64,000 nucleotides of DNA from Beta vulgaris subsp. vulgaris (GCF_026745355.1 NC_079203.1:37696037-37760036), one strand, 5' to 3'; counted from the first letter of the stretch, positions 1 to 11,640 are shown. The notes: generated by a model from the letters alone, not told the origin. Program-made: numbers and translations.

Positions 1-1
1 C

Positions 2-2470
2 TTGTGAAGTTGGCGTATTAGGAGGAGTAATAATAAGAGAGTGAGAATCAGAAGAAGAGTTTGTGGACAGATTGGTGGTATCAAAGCTTTTATAGTTGAT
101 GTTATGGGCCTGGGTTGACACAACATGTTGGGTCGAGAGACTTTGGTCAAAAGGAACATGGGGGTCCAGTTTGACCAACCTGACCTTCTCATCCCAATCC
201 GAAAAGGAGAGAGATGTGGCCCTACACTTTCTTTTTTGTGACGAGGATGCACTCGTGGGTTCAAAATCCGCACGAGTGTGTAAAGGAGAATTCGAAGTGG
301 TGAAAGATGACAGACCTGTAGACTCGTGAACAGTAGTTTTTTCCTTGAGCAAATCTTTCGAGATTTGTGTGATGTTTGGGGAAGAAAATGTAAAAGTGTT
401 TAGCAGAAGAGGATCAAACGGGTCAGAACTTGGTAGAGCAGCATTTAGAGAGGGAGAATTTGGGGGGTTTTTGAAGCGTAGTGCTTCCTCGAACATAGGC
501 TCTTCCTGAAAATCAGTAGTAGGATTGTGGTTGAGGGTTTCGAAGTAGGGTATTGAGCCAAAAGGTATAAAGAAGTCATTGAAAGGATCATTAGGAAACT
601 GCAGACGGTCATTCTCCGAAATTTGGACATTGAGGAAGAGATCAGCTAGATTAACTTCTTCGTGGGGGTGAAAAGGGTTAATGGTGTTTGTAGAAGGTGA
701 AGGTGGTGTAGGAAAAATTTTTGAGTTGTTTGCCATTTTTGGGTGCTCGCTTGGGAGATTTGAGAGGAGATTCTGAAGTACAATATATTTGAGGTAGATG
801 AGGTATAAATAGAAAGAGATGGCAGAGTTTAAGTGTACTGACGCGAGGGAATTTGCAGTCCAGTTTCTCTTTCTAGCCCAGCATGCCAGGAGAAAAACTC
901 TAAGAGCAGTCTGGAAGTAAAACTCAGGGCAATTTTTCGAAAACTTACTATAGGAAATTACTTTAGTACCCTTTGCATGAGAGTAGTGGGTATTATTGTA
1001 ATTTCCTAAAATCAAAATGCATACTGCTAGTGAGAAAAACTTACCTGTAGGGATGAGGCTCATTTCTCCATGCAGGTGGTTGGGCACTTCTCTAGCATTT
1101 ATCCTCCGTCGCTTCTCCTTCTCCCGCCTTAACTCTCCCAACTCCTCATTAAACTCGTTGCCAGTAGGAGCGCATTTCCTCTTTGGATGTTGATGAGTAA
1201 ATGCAAGTGCCCCTTTTTCTTGGTCTTCGGTCTCCATTGTCTGGAAATGGACAGAGGGGCTCGCGCTGAACGAGGAAAATTCATCATGAGTCTTAACTTG
1301 GTATTGCTCCCCCGATTGAGACATCTTGAATTTATCCATTTTCGTCTTCTTTCTTCCTTGATCATGATCATTATCATGGTTTCTCTTCCTTTTGGAAGAT
1401 TCCGGACAATTATTTTCCTTACTAACAGGTGGACTCTGATGATCGATGTTCTGACCATTATTTGTCTCCTCCTGGTGCCCAGCGTCTTGATTTGGTGGAC
1501 TATCTGCTCCTGATGAACCACTTGAATCGGAGTTATCATGGTTTGATCCATCATCACTTAAGGTGCGCTCCGAGAGGCTATCACCCTCATTATCCCTCTG
1601 GATCAGGAAATCCACCAGGTTCACTTGGGTGGTTCTATTTCTTTCAACACGTTTTAAACCTATCATCTTGTTTGTAAAGAGCGGAATAGCAACTTGTGAA
1701 ACAATGGTAGGGTGCACACCTTGACCAATATCTTCCAGGACCATTCCAAAATGCCTGTGTGCAATAGCCATGGGTATTCGGCATCTCGGCCTCCTATGCC
1801 CAATTCTACCACATTTGTTACAGTAGACAAAAACTCCTTCGTATCGGAAATCCACCCAAACTCTAGGACCTTCTTGTCTATTAAAGTAAATACCTGGAAC
1901 AAGTGGATTGTTGATAGGAATGATCACCTTTGCCCTTAAGTAGTCCTTAAAACCTTCGCGAGAAGATTCCTCGTCGAAGTAGAGGATAGTTCCTATTTTC
2001 TCTAGAGCTCTTCGCGCAGTATCTTCTTTGTTGTATAGGAGTGGTAAACCTTCCACCTTGATCCATATAGAAGCTCTTTGGAAGGAGTGAGAATCAAAGG
2101 ATGAATATGGGACGCATTTAGTGAACAGAATTAAGGCTCCTTGGAAATTAGCTGTTCCCATATCAATGAGACCAGCTCTATCCCTATCATCCACACATAG
2201 GAAGAAGAAGACTTTTCCTACTTTCTTGACTGTGACTTCATCATGGGTTAACCAACTTGACGTTACCCAGTTAGATATTTGGGCTTCAGTGAATTCTCGC
2301 AAATCTTTAAACTTTCCTAGAACAGAGTTATAGAGAATGTAATCCTCCTGCGTAGTATCGTTATCTTCCGATTCGATCTGAATGCCTACTCTTCTAAGGT
2401 TGCCATTTTCATTAAGTGGGTTAGGAGCAAAATTATTGTTTGGGTAAAAAGGAAGGTAAGGATCATCCAT
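2..2470 (-). CDS. LINE ORF1 (gag-like, DUF4283 and CCHC zinc knuckle), partial at window edge
   Basis: Reading the minus strand from the ATG at 2468-2470, I checked every codon and found no stop before the window edge: 823 codons, C-terminus missing. The N-terminal 200 residues resemble the DUF4283 domain of plant LINE ORF1 proteins (SNWVTSSWL, then GLPLLYNKEDTARRALEKIG). A zinc knuckle of form CX2CX4HX4C follows at residues 217-230 (CNKCGRIGHRRPRC, 1781-1822). After it comes a Ser/Asp/Asn-rich, then Lys/Arg-rich tail. ORF1 binds element RNA; ORF2 (endonuclease and reverse transcriptase) would lie left of the window. Codons of about 475-578 have a hydrophobic, non-coding look although the frame stays open, and a second in-frame ATG lies at 736. 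A consensus splice donor (CAG/GTAAGT) lies at 1039-1047, so part of the frame may be intronic. Family call is confident; the exact extent is not. Confidence 0.8.
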   Translation of the reverse strand, partial: MDDPYLPFYPNNNFAPNPLNENGNLRRVGIQIESEDNDTTQEDYILYNSVLGKFKDLREFTEAQISNWVTSSWLTHDEVTVKKVGKVFFFLCVDDRDRAGLIDMGTANFQGALILFTKCVPYSSFDSHSFQRASIWIKVEGLPLLYNKEDTARRALEKIGTILYFDEESSREGFKDYLRAKVIIPINNPLVPGIYFNRQEGPRVWVDFRYEGVFVYCNKCGRIGHRRPRCRIPMAIAHRHFGMVLEDIGQGVHPTIVSQVAIPLFTNKMIGLKRVERNRTTQVNLVDFLIQRDNEGDSLSERTLSDDGSNHDNSDSSGSSGADSPPNQDAGHQEETNNGQNIDHQSPPVSKENNCPESSKRKRNHDNDHDQGRKKTKMDKFKMSQSGEQYQVKTHDEFSSFSASPSVHFQTMETEDQEKGALAFTHQHPKRKCAPTGNEFNEELGELRREKEKRRRINAREVPNHLHGEMSLIPTGKFFSLAVCILILGNYNNTHYSHAKGTKVISYSKFSKNCPEFYFQTALRVFLLACWARKRNWTANSLASVHLNSAISFYLYLIYLKYIVLQNLLSNLPSEHPKMANNSKIFPTPPSPSTNTINPFHPHEEVNLADLFLNVQISENDRLQFPNDPFNDFFIPFGSIPYFETLNHNPTTDFQEEPMFEEALRFKNPPNSPSLNAALPSSDPFDPLLLNTFTFSSPNITQISKDLLKEKTTVHESTGLSSFTTSNSPLHTRADFEPTSASSSQKRKCRATSLSFSDWDEKVRLVKLDPHVPFDQSLSTQHVVSTQAHNINYKSFDTTNLSTNSSSDSHSLIITPPNTPTSQ

Positions 2471-3258
2471 TGTGGATGATGTTAGGAAGAGGATGTGAAG
2501 TCTGGGTGTGTATAGAAGTTTTTGCACTCGTCTATAGAATTTAGAATTCTAGAGAGAGATGGTCTCCTTTTTTAGAGAGAGAAAGCTATGTAGTTTTGTT
2601 ATTACCATTAAGATGAATCTTACGCCCAACACCCCTAACGTTAATGTACTACATATATGAGCAAACTCCCTAGTATGAACCTTCCATCCACTAGGAAACT
2701 TGACATTATGACCCCACAACCTCCAATTCACTTCACTGGGGTGAAATGAAGAAAACAACCAATGACGAATAATAACATCAATATCAATGTAACAACATAC
2801 CCTCCCTCACTCTGTCTTTTCTTCGCATCTTCATCTATACTCAATTCCCCTTGTCACTAGTCACTACTATACACCATCAACTCTTCCAAGCACCCACCAT
2901 AACTCTTCTCACAAATAGTTAGCAATTGCTAGTCATAGCTAAACTGCAATAAACCCTCACAACTTACATAAAACTATATGAAAGAGCAAATATACTCACT
3001 CACATCAAGGACGTATATATTCAATTCCACATACGATTTTGGATATGTTTAGATCTGTCCTAGAAGGATTCTCCACCCTATCCCGGGCCTGTCTCTTTGG
3101 TTGAATCTTTCAATGGGTTTCATATCCCTTTTTAATTGTTTCATTAGTTCAATGTCACCTATTTTCTTCAATCGTAAATTTATCGAGCTTCTTTTAACTT
3201 CAAAATCAGATAAACATTTGGTTCATAATTATATCACTAGAAACCTCTTTGACATTAA
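2471..3258. other. LINE 5' flank and unassigned AT-rich DNA
   Basis: The part nearest 2470 is probably the 5' untranslated region of the LINE, but its outer boundary cannot be seen because the other end of the element lies outside the window. I recognise no gene in the rest. Confidence 0.4.
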
Positions 3259-3523
3259 TCTATATTAATATATTAAAAGGTGTTCCTAAACAAGGAACGG
3301 TGCCACGTGGCGCTCTCCCTAAGGGGGTTTTACTCCATGAAAATCACATACAATAAAAAAAATTAGATATTGCATAGTATAGGATTTGATCCCGCGACCT
3401 CAACAATATATACTAAAGTCTTAACCCCTGGACCAAGTAATATTCAGTGTTATCATCTTAAAGTATAATACTTATAAATGAAAATTTTCCTTACCTGGGG
3501 CGTAGCCCGGGCCTAATAACTAG
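3259..3523 (+). mobile_element. Mini-Helitron, non-autonomous, 265 bp
   Basis: It starts TCTATATTAATATATTAAAAG after an A and ends TAATAACTAG before a T, the A/T insertion rule of Helitrons. A GC-rich stem (GGGC-GTA-GCCC, 3497-3508) lies about 12 bp before the 3' CTAG terminus. There is no coding capacity. A homologous copy with the same internal words (GCCACGTGGC, GCATAGTATAGG, GATTTGAT/GTTTGAT) lies at 40219-40480. Confidence 0.75.
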
Positions 3524-6359
3524 TTATATCACCAAAAATCAGATTGATATAGGAGTATAATAGTCAAGTTATTTTGTGTCAGCCTTGTAATCTCAAGAAT
3601 CAAGAGTATAGAATAACAACCAATACATATACTCCACACCATCTTATTTGTCAGTTATATTTGAATCCACACATCTATAAAACAATGGATTACCACCTAT
3701 ATCATTTGACCTTTGCATGATGCTTAAACCACAATCAATCCAACAACACAAAAAGTGAATGCATGTCATTAGAAAGGAGCCCAATTTTCGAGAAAAAAAA
3801 GTAATTTCTTTTTCAGTCAAAAATATGCCCTTCGTGGAAGGAAGAACTAAGAAGATAGACATCCAATGATGTGTTTATAGAGTCGGACCAGAATAGGATT
3901 CAACCTAAGCTTCTCTCCTCCCTCTCTTGTGTCACACACAGTGTTTTATATCTATGGTGGAATGGAGTTAAAATCTTAGGAGGTGAGATATGTTTGACAT
4001 TCTAGGAGATTGGGGTGGACTTTCAAAAATGGAATTCCTGGAAAGAAAAAGTCCCAACCAAACATCCCCTAAATTGACTTTGAAGATGGATCGAGTAAGC
4101 TCTGATTTCAGTGCAAAAAGAGGTTTCAAAATCCCAGATGGCATCAAGCCATCAACAAAAACAAATGCGCTAAATCTGAGTACCTTAAACAAAATCCCAC
4201 AAGAGGCTGCAATCTCTCAATGCTAGAACAATTGGAACAATTGGCTCTCCATCAATATAGAACATAACATATACCCTAGGCAAGAATGATTTTACTTCTC
4301 TCAAAGTCTGCAAATGATTGTTCACATTCATTTTCGTGCAAAGCAACAATCCAAGAAAGCTTTGGCTCATGACATTGACTTCAAATTATAGAAAAACATG
4401 AGATAAGAACTGCGTCGTTGACAAATTACATGATAAGACAAAAGAAGAGTTCAGAGAAGAGGCTCAAACAAGAAGTAAAGTTGACCAACGCAAGGATAAG
4501 GAAAGACCATGCATTTATTAAAAAAAAATATAGAGAGCAGGGCACAACAGAGAATCGAGATAAGTTACTTCCTAGTAGAGGAACACAATACGTCTAAGGC
4601 AGACCACAATCCCAACTGGACTGAACCAGACACGTATTACAGGGTTTAGTTATAATTTTCTTCCACCAAAAATCAAGGGTAAACCTAAGTCCAGGTGCCT
4701 CCTATTTGGCTTCAGTCTGGTTGCACATCTAGAGCACAATGTTACTTTGAGAAATAGGTTAGAATGTCATGCTATAAATTTATGCACATTGAGACTAACT
4801 GAAAATATCACATGCTAAACTTTTTTTTTGCTTTGCATTGCCCTCAACTTGTGGTTAGTTACTAGAGCTAGCAAAAGTTGACCCCCACATGACAACACGA
4901 CAAATCAATTAAGATTTTGACACGTCTAGTATATTGCATAGCAGGAATAACCCATTTCAATCAAATGGGACAGCTTAGTGTTGAGTTTTTAAACACGAAT
5001 ACAACGCACTTCAAACCATTCAACTTTCAAAAGATAGAACTTTACAAATAAACACCATGTAAGGGTTTGCTCTAGCAGAAATTGAACTATCTCATGAAAA
5101 AGTCAGTATACTTAGAAGCTGCAGACAGCTAAACCTAAATTGACATAATGATAAACATAACTGGACGAGGGTAAATGATTTGTATTTTGTTATATGAAAT
5201 TCTTTGATATTTCCACTTAAACAAGTTCAAAGGGTGAACAGATTGATTTAGTGTCACACATTCCGACACTTCGTCAAGTTAGCCGGAACATGAGATAGCC
5301 CATTTTCCAACATGACCAACACTAGTAATTACTACTTATCAAAACCCAAGTATGTATAGTTGATTATTTAAACATGTTCTCAAGGCTGGTTGTGCTAACT
5401 GCTAACAAAAAGAATGGAGGCCGAGAAAATTAAACCTTAGGGTTAGTTACACAAAGATGTTGAAAAGTTCATGCAAATCCTTCACCTCCAAACCTCTACT
5501 CACTTCCTATTAAACTTTCCCTTTATCTTAGAGGCACGTTGTGATCACGACAAACCAAACTCCATCTTGTGCATGACTTTATTGACTTATTCGTCAAACA
5601 TCTATATTGAATGATAGACCCTAAATTCCTAAAACACTCACTGGAGATGCTTCCCTCCATCTCAAATAAGATCCTCCTTACCTAACACTATAAAAGCTCC
5701 ATTTTACTCCAAATCAACCTCAAACTTCCGGCTTCTAACTCTTGTCTACATACTTCCAAGTTCCACCTTACCATAATACAACAATCAAACAGACAACATC
5801 ACTTGCACAAAACATACACCGAAACCTCATTCTGTATGGACTTGGAAAATTATCTATAATCGTCGCAGGAGAAAAAAATTTAGTATAGATCCTTAACATA
5901 AATTAATTATATTGAAAGATCTCTTACATGTGCTAATGTTTGTCCAACGATACTAAACATCTCCTCAAATTGTCTTCTTGACCAAAACGAGGGGAAAATG
6001 GATGGAAATAGTTGGCTAAGAACTTGTGGAAGACCCATGAACCTAAGCACCAGGTCTTTTCTAGACCCATATAATCTGGCTAGATGAAACATACAATAGC
6101 AGGTTGATTTCGACAAAGGCATGATACATTTTCAGGTTGCCACCTAAGGAGTTAGGGCCACGGGAAGCTTTTCCCAAGCGTAAATATGTCTTCTTCTCAT
6201 CCTTTCTTAAGCAACAGAAGAAAAGCAACAAGCAAGACTATAGCAGACATTAAACCATCCTCAAACAAACATATGTCCTTGTTCTCATATTCCACAAACA
6301 TTACAACATAACAAGTACTTGAAATGCAAAAAACCAATCGACATTACAACAAAATTTAC
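3524..6359 (-). other. Putative HEN2 first intron, no exon recognised
   Basis: This stretch follows the splice donor of HEN2 exon 1 in the direction of transcription. I looked on the minus strand for the expected next helicase block (the second RecA domain) and did not find it. Short open frames at 3968-4192, 4185-4370 and 5907-6122 do not resemble HEN2. The segment around 3950-4080 looks like a transposon end but I cannot classify it. Confidence 0.4.
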
Positions 6360-7508
6360 CTTCACAATCTTGTAAATATCTGAACCGCCTTTAGGACCCG
6401 ACCCAGATTTAGCAATCCTCGCACTCGCCTTAGCAGCAGCAGCCTTCATCCCATTCGCGGGCTTCACAAAGGTATCTTGAAGCTTCAAAAAGTTATCTTC
6501 CCTAAATTGCTCATTCTCATCCACCACCAAGTACAACCCTGACCCACCAACAGGAAACACATAATGCTGCAAAGGCGTAGGCCGAAAATCGGTATAAACA
6601 ACATGGCAAGGCTGCTTATGAATATTACAAATCCACTCAGCAAACTCCGTAGCATTCGACATTGTAGCCGATAAAAACACCATCTTAATCTCAGTAGGCA
6701 AGAAAATAATACTCTCCTCCCAAACAACCCCTCTCTCTCTATCCTTCATATAATGTATCTCATCAAATATAACCCAAGCAACCTCTTTCAATACCTCAGA
6801 CCCTCTGTATAGCATACCACGAAGAATCTCGGTGGTCATGACTAAACAACTCGCATTCGGAGAGATCGTAACATCGCCAGTCATAAGACCGACATCACTG
6901 AACTCCTGGTTCAATTCTCTGTACTTTTGATTGCTCAATGCTTTAAGTGGTGAAGTGTAGATTACACGCTGCTTCTCGCGAAACGCCATTGCAATTGCGT
7001 ACTCAGCGACCGCTGTTTTTCCGGCGGAAGTGTGCGCGGAAACGAGGACGGATTCTTTGCGCTCTAAACAGGCGATTGAGACCTGCTGGAAGGGGTCGAG
7101 AGTGAAAGGATAAGTTTTGGCTGATGAACCGTTAAAGCTAGGGTTTGCGAGAGTTCCATGAATGGATTCGTCTTTGTCGGAGATGAAATGTTTTGGTACT
7201 GCTACTTCGTGAACGCATGTGCGAGTTGAATTTCGTCGTTTTGAGGCTGGTTGTTGTGAGTTTTGCTGTGATTCTTGCTGATTTTGTTGTTGTTCGGGTG
7301 ATTGAGGTGGTGGTGGTTGTTGTTCGAGTTCGGATTGTTTTCTCTTTCCTAGTGTTGGTTGTTCTGGATGTGGAGAGTTTGATGAAGGTTCTGGATGTGG
7401 AGAGTTTGATTTAGGTTCTGTCATTGTCTGATGAGTTTCTGTAAGTGTTGAAGGAGTATCCTCCATTGTTGGAGGAGCTTCCGTTGTGGTTACAGGAGAT
7501 TCCGCCAT
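6360..7508 (-). CDS. HEN2: DExH-box RNA helicase HEN2 (MTR4 family), exon 1
   Basis: Exon 1 encodes 383 residues. In plants HEN2 is the nucleoplasmic MTR4-like helicase that feeds misprocessed or cryptic RNAs to the nuclear exosome. Visible features: a Pro/Gln/Ser-rich N-terminus of about 95 residues with a tandem NSPHPE repeat (35-40, 44-49); a CVHEVAVP motif at 98-105 typical of HEN2; Walker A AHTSAGKT at 158-165; motif Ia [14 protein letters not shown] at 185-198; DEIH box at 249-252; SAT motif at 280-282; and the [15 protein letters not shown] segment at 305-319. The splice donor AAG/GTAAAT follows residue 383 in phase 0, just after SDIYKIVK, a conserved place in the family. The second RecA, winged-helix, arch and ratchet domains are absent from the window. 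Either intron 1 is longer than 6.3 kb and holds the LINE, or the copy is truncated. HEN2 fits better than MTR4 because of the [12 protein letters not shown] segment. Confidence 0.9.
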
Positions 7509-7784
7509 TGCAGAGGGAAGTTGAGAGAATGAGAGGTTTCAATTTGGGGAATGGAGGGATAGTTTTAGAGGGGGTTAGGGTTTTTGGGTAGGGGCCTAGT
7601 GGGGGGGTCTAAAGGGTAATCTGGTCGCATTTCGGGTTTAAGACAGGCGTGTTCATTTCGTTAATTGCAACGGATCTCTGAATCTCTCATCGCCAGGGCC
7701 TGGCTAAGGAAGATGCCTCACTTGTCTACTCATAAAGGCTAAATGTCTAATAGTGAAAATTTTACTTTGCTCCTAGACCCTAGT
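7509..7784 (-). promoter_or_regulatory. HEN2 5' UTR and proximal promoter region
   Basis: The bases just before the start codon are pyrimidine-rich on the minus strand (CTCTCATTCTCTCAACTTCC), as is usual in plant 5' leaders. I see no clear TATA box. The upstream limit is set by the repeat that begins near 7785. Confidence 0.45.
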
Positions 7785-8440
7785 CCGATCCGATCCGAAG
7801 GAAAAAATCCGATTTGACTCCGACAAAAAAGTAATCCGACTCCGACTCCGTTTAAAAAGTCCGACTCCGATTTAACTCCGACAAAAAAGTAATCCGACTC
7901 CGACTCCGCTTAAAAAGTCCGACTCCGAGTCGGACTTTTTAAACGGAGTCGGAGTCGGATCTCATAAAATAATCCGACATCCGAATCCGACTCCGACTTT
8001 AATCAATCTTTTTTTCTTATTTATGTTAATGTATAATTTATGTATAACCTGACTGCGACTTTCAGCCAACTGTATTATATAGGATTTTTCCATTCAATAA
8101 ATGATTGTTTTAAATAATGGTAATATTTGAATTATTTGTACTATATAAGATTTTCATATGATTATAAGATTAATTATAATGATTAGATTATTGTATTATA
8201 GAAGACTATTTTATTATAAAAAATGGACAGAAAAATAATTCTGATCGGATTCGGAGTCGAATGTTCAGATTTTAAGTCGGATGTTCGGATTTTAAGTCGG
8301 GTCAGAGTCGGATGTTCAGATTTTAAGTCGGGTCGGACTCGGATTATCGGAGTCGGATTCAGATTTAAAATTCGACTTCTTGTAGAGTCGGAGTCGGATT
8401 ATGCATAATCTGGTCCAAGTCCGACCCGTTGCCATTCCTA
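7785..8440. repeat. TCCGACTCCGA-rich repeat element with an internal palindrome
   Basis: Two blocks (about 7785-8000 and 8240-8425) are built of variants of TCCGACTCCGA and its complement, separated by AT-rich sequence. A palindrome around AGTCCGACTCCGAGTCGGACT lies near 7914-7940. The right end read on the minus strand begins TAGGAATGGCAACGGGTCGG, a start often seen in non-autonomous plant hAT-like repeats. No target duplication was found, so the class is inference. Confidence 0.5.
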
Positions 8441-8452
8441 CCTATGACTATT

Positions 8453-9305
8453 GGGTTGTTAAATGACGTTATGAAATTTCTTAGTTACGCCCTAAATACA
8501 TGTATAAAAGTACGGTATTGATATATCTCATCTCTTTTCTTATTTCTCCACTTCCTTCTTCACTTCCCCTCCCTATCATCTTTCACTTCACCACTACCTC
8601 CGACACACCCCCACCGACGCCGGCAAACCACCACCCCCGCAGGTGCCGACACACCACCACCACTACAGCCGCCGACACACCACCACCATCACATCCCACC
8701 CTTCTTCTTCCTCTATTTTCCCCAATTTACAGAAAAAATTCAAAAAAAAGTGAAGCGTCCACCATGGACGCCTCCGCCGGTGGTAAGGCAACGTCCATGG
8801 TGGACGCCTCTCCAAATATATTTTTTTTAAAAAAAATAAAAAAAAAGGAGGCGTCCACCATGGACGCCTCCACCAGTGGTGGGGTGTCCTTGGTGGACGC
8901 CTCTCTATTTAAAAAAAATCAATTCTAGGGTTTTGATGGTGGTGGTGGTCGGTATACTTAGAAGGGGGGAGGCGAAGCATGTGATGGTGGTGGTGGTGGT
9001 GTGTCGGTGTACTTAGATGTGGCATGTGGGTTTAGCAGTGATGGTGGTGGAGTTTGGTTTGAATATAATGTGTCCTTTTAGTAGGGGAAGGGGTGGAAGT
9101 GGGCGTTGGGTTTAGCAGTGATGGCGGGTGTGGTGGAGGTGGTGCGGCGACAGCGACACGGGTGGTGGTGGTGGTAGTATGGTGTTATGGAAGAAGTGAG
9201 GGAAGGGGAGAAAGAGAGAAGAAAGGTAAATATATAAATACAATATAAAAATATTGTATTTAGGGAGTTAGTAGGTAATTATAGGGAGGCAAATAGCAAA
9301 ACCGG
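8453..9305. mobile_element. Foldback / MULE-like MITE with long inverted ends
   Basis: The left arm (8453-8740: CCCTAAATACA, then CT-rich, then CCACCACCAC-rich) is the approximate reverse complement of the right arm (8935-9305: GGTGGTGGTGG, then GA-rich, then TGTATTTAGGG). Flanks share ATGACTA (8444-8450 and 9306-9312), consistent with a degraded 9-bp Mutator-type duplication. The centre (8750-8910) holds repeated hairpin words GGCGTCCA...TGGACGCC. The plus-strand frame 8500-8928 is a by-product of the Pro/Thr-type repeat and I do not call it a gene. Confidence 0.6.
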
Positions 9306-9349
9306 ATGACTACCGTTCACATGGTGCATTTTGTAAATTAAATCCATTT

Positions 9350-9720
9350 TCAATGAGCAAATGTCCTATTTTATCAAATGTTTGTTTTAAACAAATTTTT
9401 CAGCAAAAAAATTGTTTTCTTTTCTGTGAAATATATTCTATTTTCGATAAGCAAATGTTTTATTCAACAAAAGTTCGTTTTAAGCTTATTTTTCAGCGTA
9501 AATATATCCTATTTTTATGTGAAAATTGTTCTATATTCGATAAGGAAATGTTTTATTTCAAGATAATTTTGTTTAAAGCTTATTTTTTAACAAAAAGTAT
9601 GTTCTATTTTTCGTGAAAAATGTTTGTTGAGAAAATGTTATATTCAAGTAAATATTCGTGTTTAAGCCTAATTTTTTTATGAAAATATGTTTTGTTCTCA
9701 ATGTGTAAAGTTCTATTGTA
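9350..9720. repeat. AT-rich minisatellite, about four units of 88-95 bp
   Basis: Variants of GATAAGCAAATGTTTTATT recur near 9354, 9449, 9540 and 9628, each followed by GTTTTAAGCTTATTTTTCAG-like and TATATTCTATTTTCG-like words. The units are diverged. Overlapping open frames here are products of the repeat. Confidence 0.65.
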
Positions 9721-10829
9721 GTTTTATATTTAGAACTTTTTAGTCCTAACTAGTACATGTTACATTTATATGTTTGATCATTTAATTGAATATAATGAAA
9801 CAAAAATATGTGAATCACACTTGTTTGAATTGAAAAACAAAAATGTGTTTCAGATTAATTATATAGCGAAAAGGGACTACTTTATAGGTAATTAATCTCG
9901 TTAAAAAAAATTAATGATTATTGAAAATAAGATTAAGAAAATTTATATTTGAAATCGAAAAGATCATTTATCAATATCAGATTAATTAGTGTACGAAATC
10001 AATTTTGAAAATACGAACAGAAACTAAAAACAGTAATATTGAAACGCATATATGAATAATAACTTATTTTGATTGAACTTGAATGAACTTTTACAAGGAT
10101 TGAGTAATATGAGTAATAACTATTTCTGAGTGTAAGACTTTTGAACAGAATTTTGATCTCGCTAACTTTGAAAATGTTGCTCTCTTAAAACTCGATATGA
10201 AAAACTTTTTGTTCTACGGATTGACATACTCCTATTTATAGTATATGTTTTTTTGCAGTTATTTGAACTATTTTTGATATACTTTGCCGCCTGGAATTGA
10301 TAAGGTTTGTTGTTTTGAGTGTGCAACAACATTATATCACTGCATCACTGCATCCTTTGCTTTTCATGTAATTGAGGATTTTATTTTAATTTGAGAAGAT
10401 GTATTTCCTTGCTGATAAACAACGGGTGATGAAGTGCATGGATGCTTGGCCTTTTGTAGCTTTTGTCTTTAAAGTGATTGGTATTTCGTTGTTTCGTGCA
10501 TTTGTGATGTACTTAGAATTATCGAATATTCAGGTGGTACACCTGTGTTTGATGTTGATGTGTCAACATTTGAGTACCTGCAATGAAAACATTAGTAAAA
10601 TATGTTCCTCATTTTTGCCTAAGTGAGTCACTTAGCGAAATCTTTTTTATTGTTGTTGCCCTAATTTTTTCCAGGAAGATCTTGCAGGCTATTATTTATT
10701 TATTATTTTATAAAATAAAAAGTTTTTCCTTATTGCAAATAGAGATCCTGAGCACAAGGTCCTCCGAAAGGGTCGTCAGGTGAGGAGTGGACTAATGAAC
10801 CGGATGAATCGTCTGAATTTCGAATTAAA
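9721..10829. other. Unassigned AT-rich DNA
   Basis: No recognisable gene. Short plus-strand frames at 10399-10626 and 10583-10783 have no family signature. A 33-bp word at 9844-9876 recurs at 14963-14995 on the far side of the pararetrovirus remnant. Confidence 0.4.
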
Positions 10830-11640
10830 AGTTAGGTTTGTCTTTTAAGAAGTTGATCTCTTTTTTTAGTAATTCAATTTCAGACTCTTTAATTTATGGC
10901 TTCTTTGTTTCCTTCTCTTTCCATTGAGTAAGAGGCTTTGGAATATCTTTGATTGCTTTTATGAGTTGATTATCTGCAATAATTCGATCCTGAACTGTTT
11001 TCAATTAGCAGAATTTGTCAATGGCAAATTTGTCCCACCATTTGATCTTGAATTCACGTATCAAAGACATAGGGAATGGTGCTAGGTACCACTGAATAAT
11101 TTTTATGAATATGGAGTGTTGGTTTGAACATGCGTGGAGTAAATTTCATAAGACTTTTTTACTTCCATTGGCTAGATTTGTTGAGAGCTTCTAAAGTAAA
11201 AATTTATTTGGACATTGACGACAGATATTGAAAAACCATGAATGATTGAATCCTCTAAGTAAAAGTGCTCGAAACCATGCCATTTGATAGTCAATGTAAT
11301 TGTATTCTTGTGGTTGAAAAGGAACTGATCGAGAATTCTTTAGGAACATAAGCAGATACCCATTCTGTCTGCGGAATGATCTTCTTGATTTTACATTTCG
11401 AATAAGCCATAAAGTTTCCCTTTTCTGTATGCTCGATTTCAACTGATTTAGTGTCAACAAGTATGAATTCATAGAACCTTTGGTTTTTGTAAGATATTTC
11501 AGGTCGGTATTGACAATACATTGGGAAAAGAGAATTAGTAAATTTGATGAGATCAGGAATTTGAGGGGTTTCTCTAAAATGAGTAAGAAGTAGGTGTTCT
11601 TTATGAGGTTTAGTGATGTATTTGTGTATTTCAAAATTTT
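10830..11640 (-). pseudogene. Degenerate polyprotein segment downstream of the pararetroviral RNase H
   Basis: Minus-strand coding traces pass through all three frames with stops. They include YEFILVDTKSVEI, YNYIDYQMAWFRALLLRG and a Trp-rich stretch, ending in a Lys/Glu-rich coiled-coil-like tail near 10850. They occur in plant pararetrovirus or retroelement polyproteins as far as I can judge, but I cannot name the domain with certainty. The segment lies just after the RNase H stop in the same orientation. In a circular pararetroviral genome this could be the next open frame. Confidence 0.45.

Noticed and set aside
3320..3430. Promoter-like GCCACGTGGC G-box near 3302
   Set aside because: It belongs to the mini-Helitron and recurs in the second copy; there is no gene next to it.
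5907..6122. Minus-strand frame as HEN2 exon 2
   Set aside because: The translation does not match the conserved second helicase domain and has no proper splice phase.
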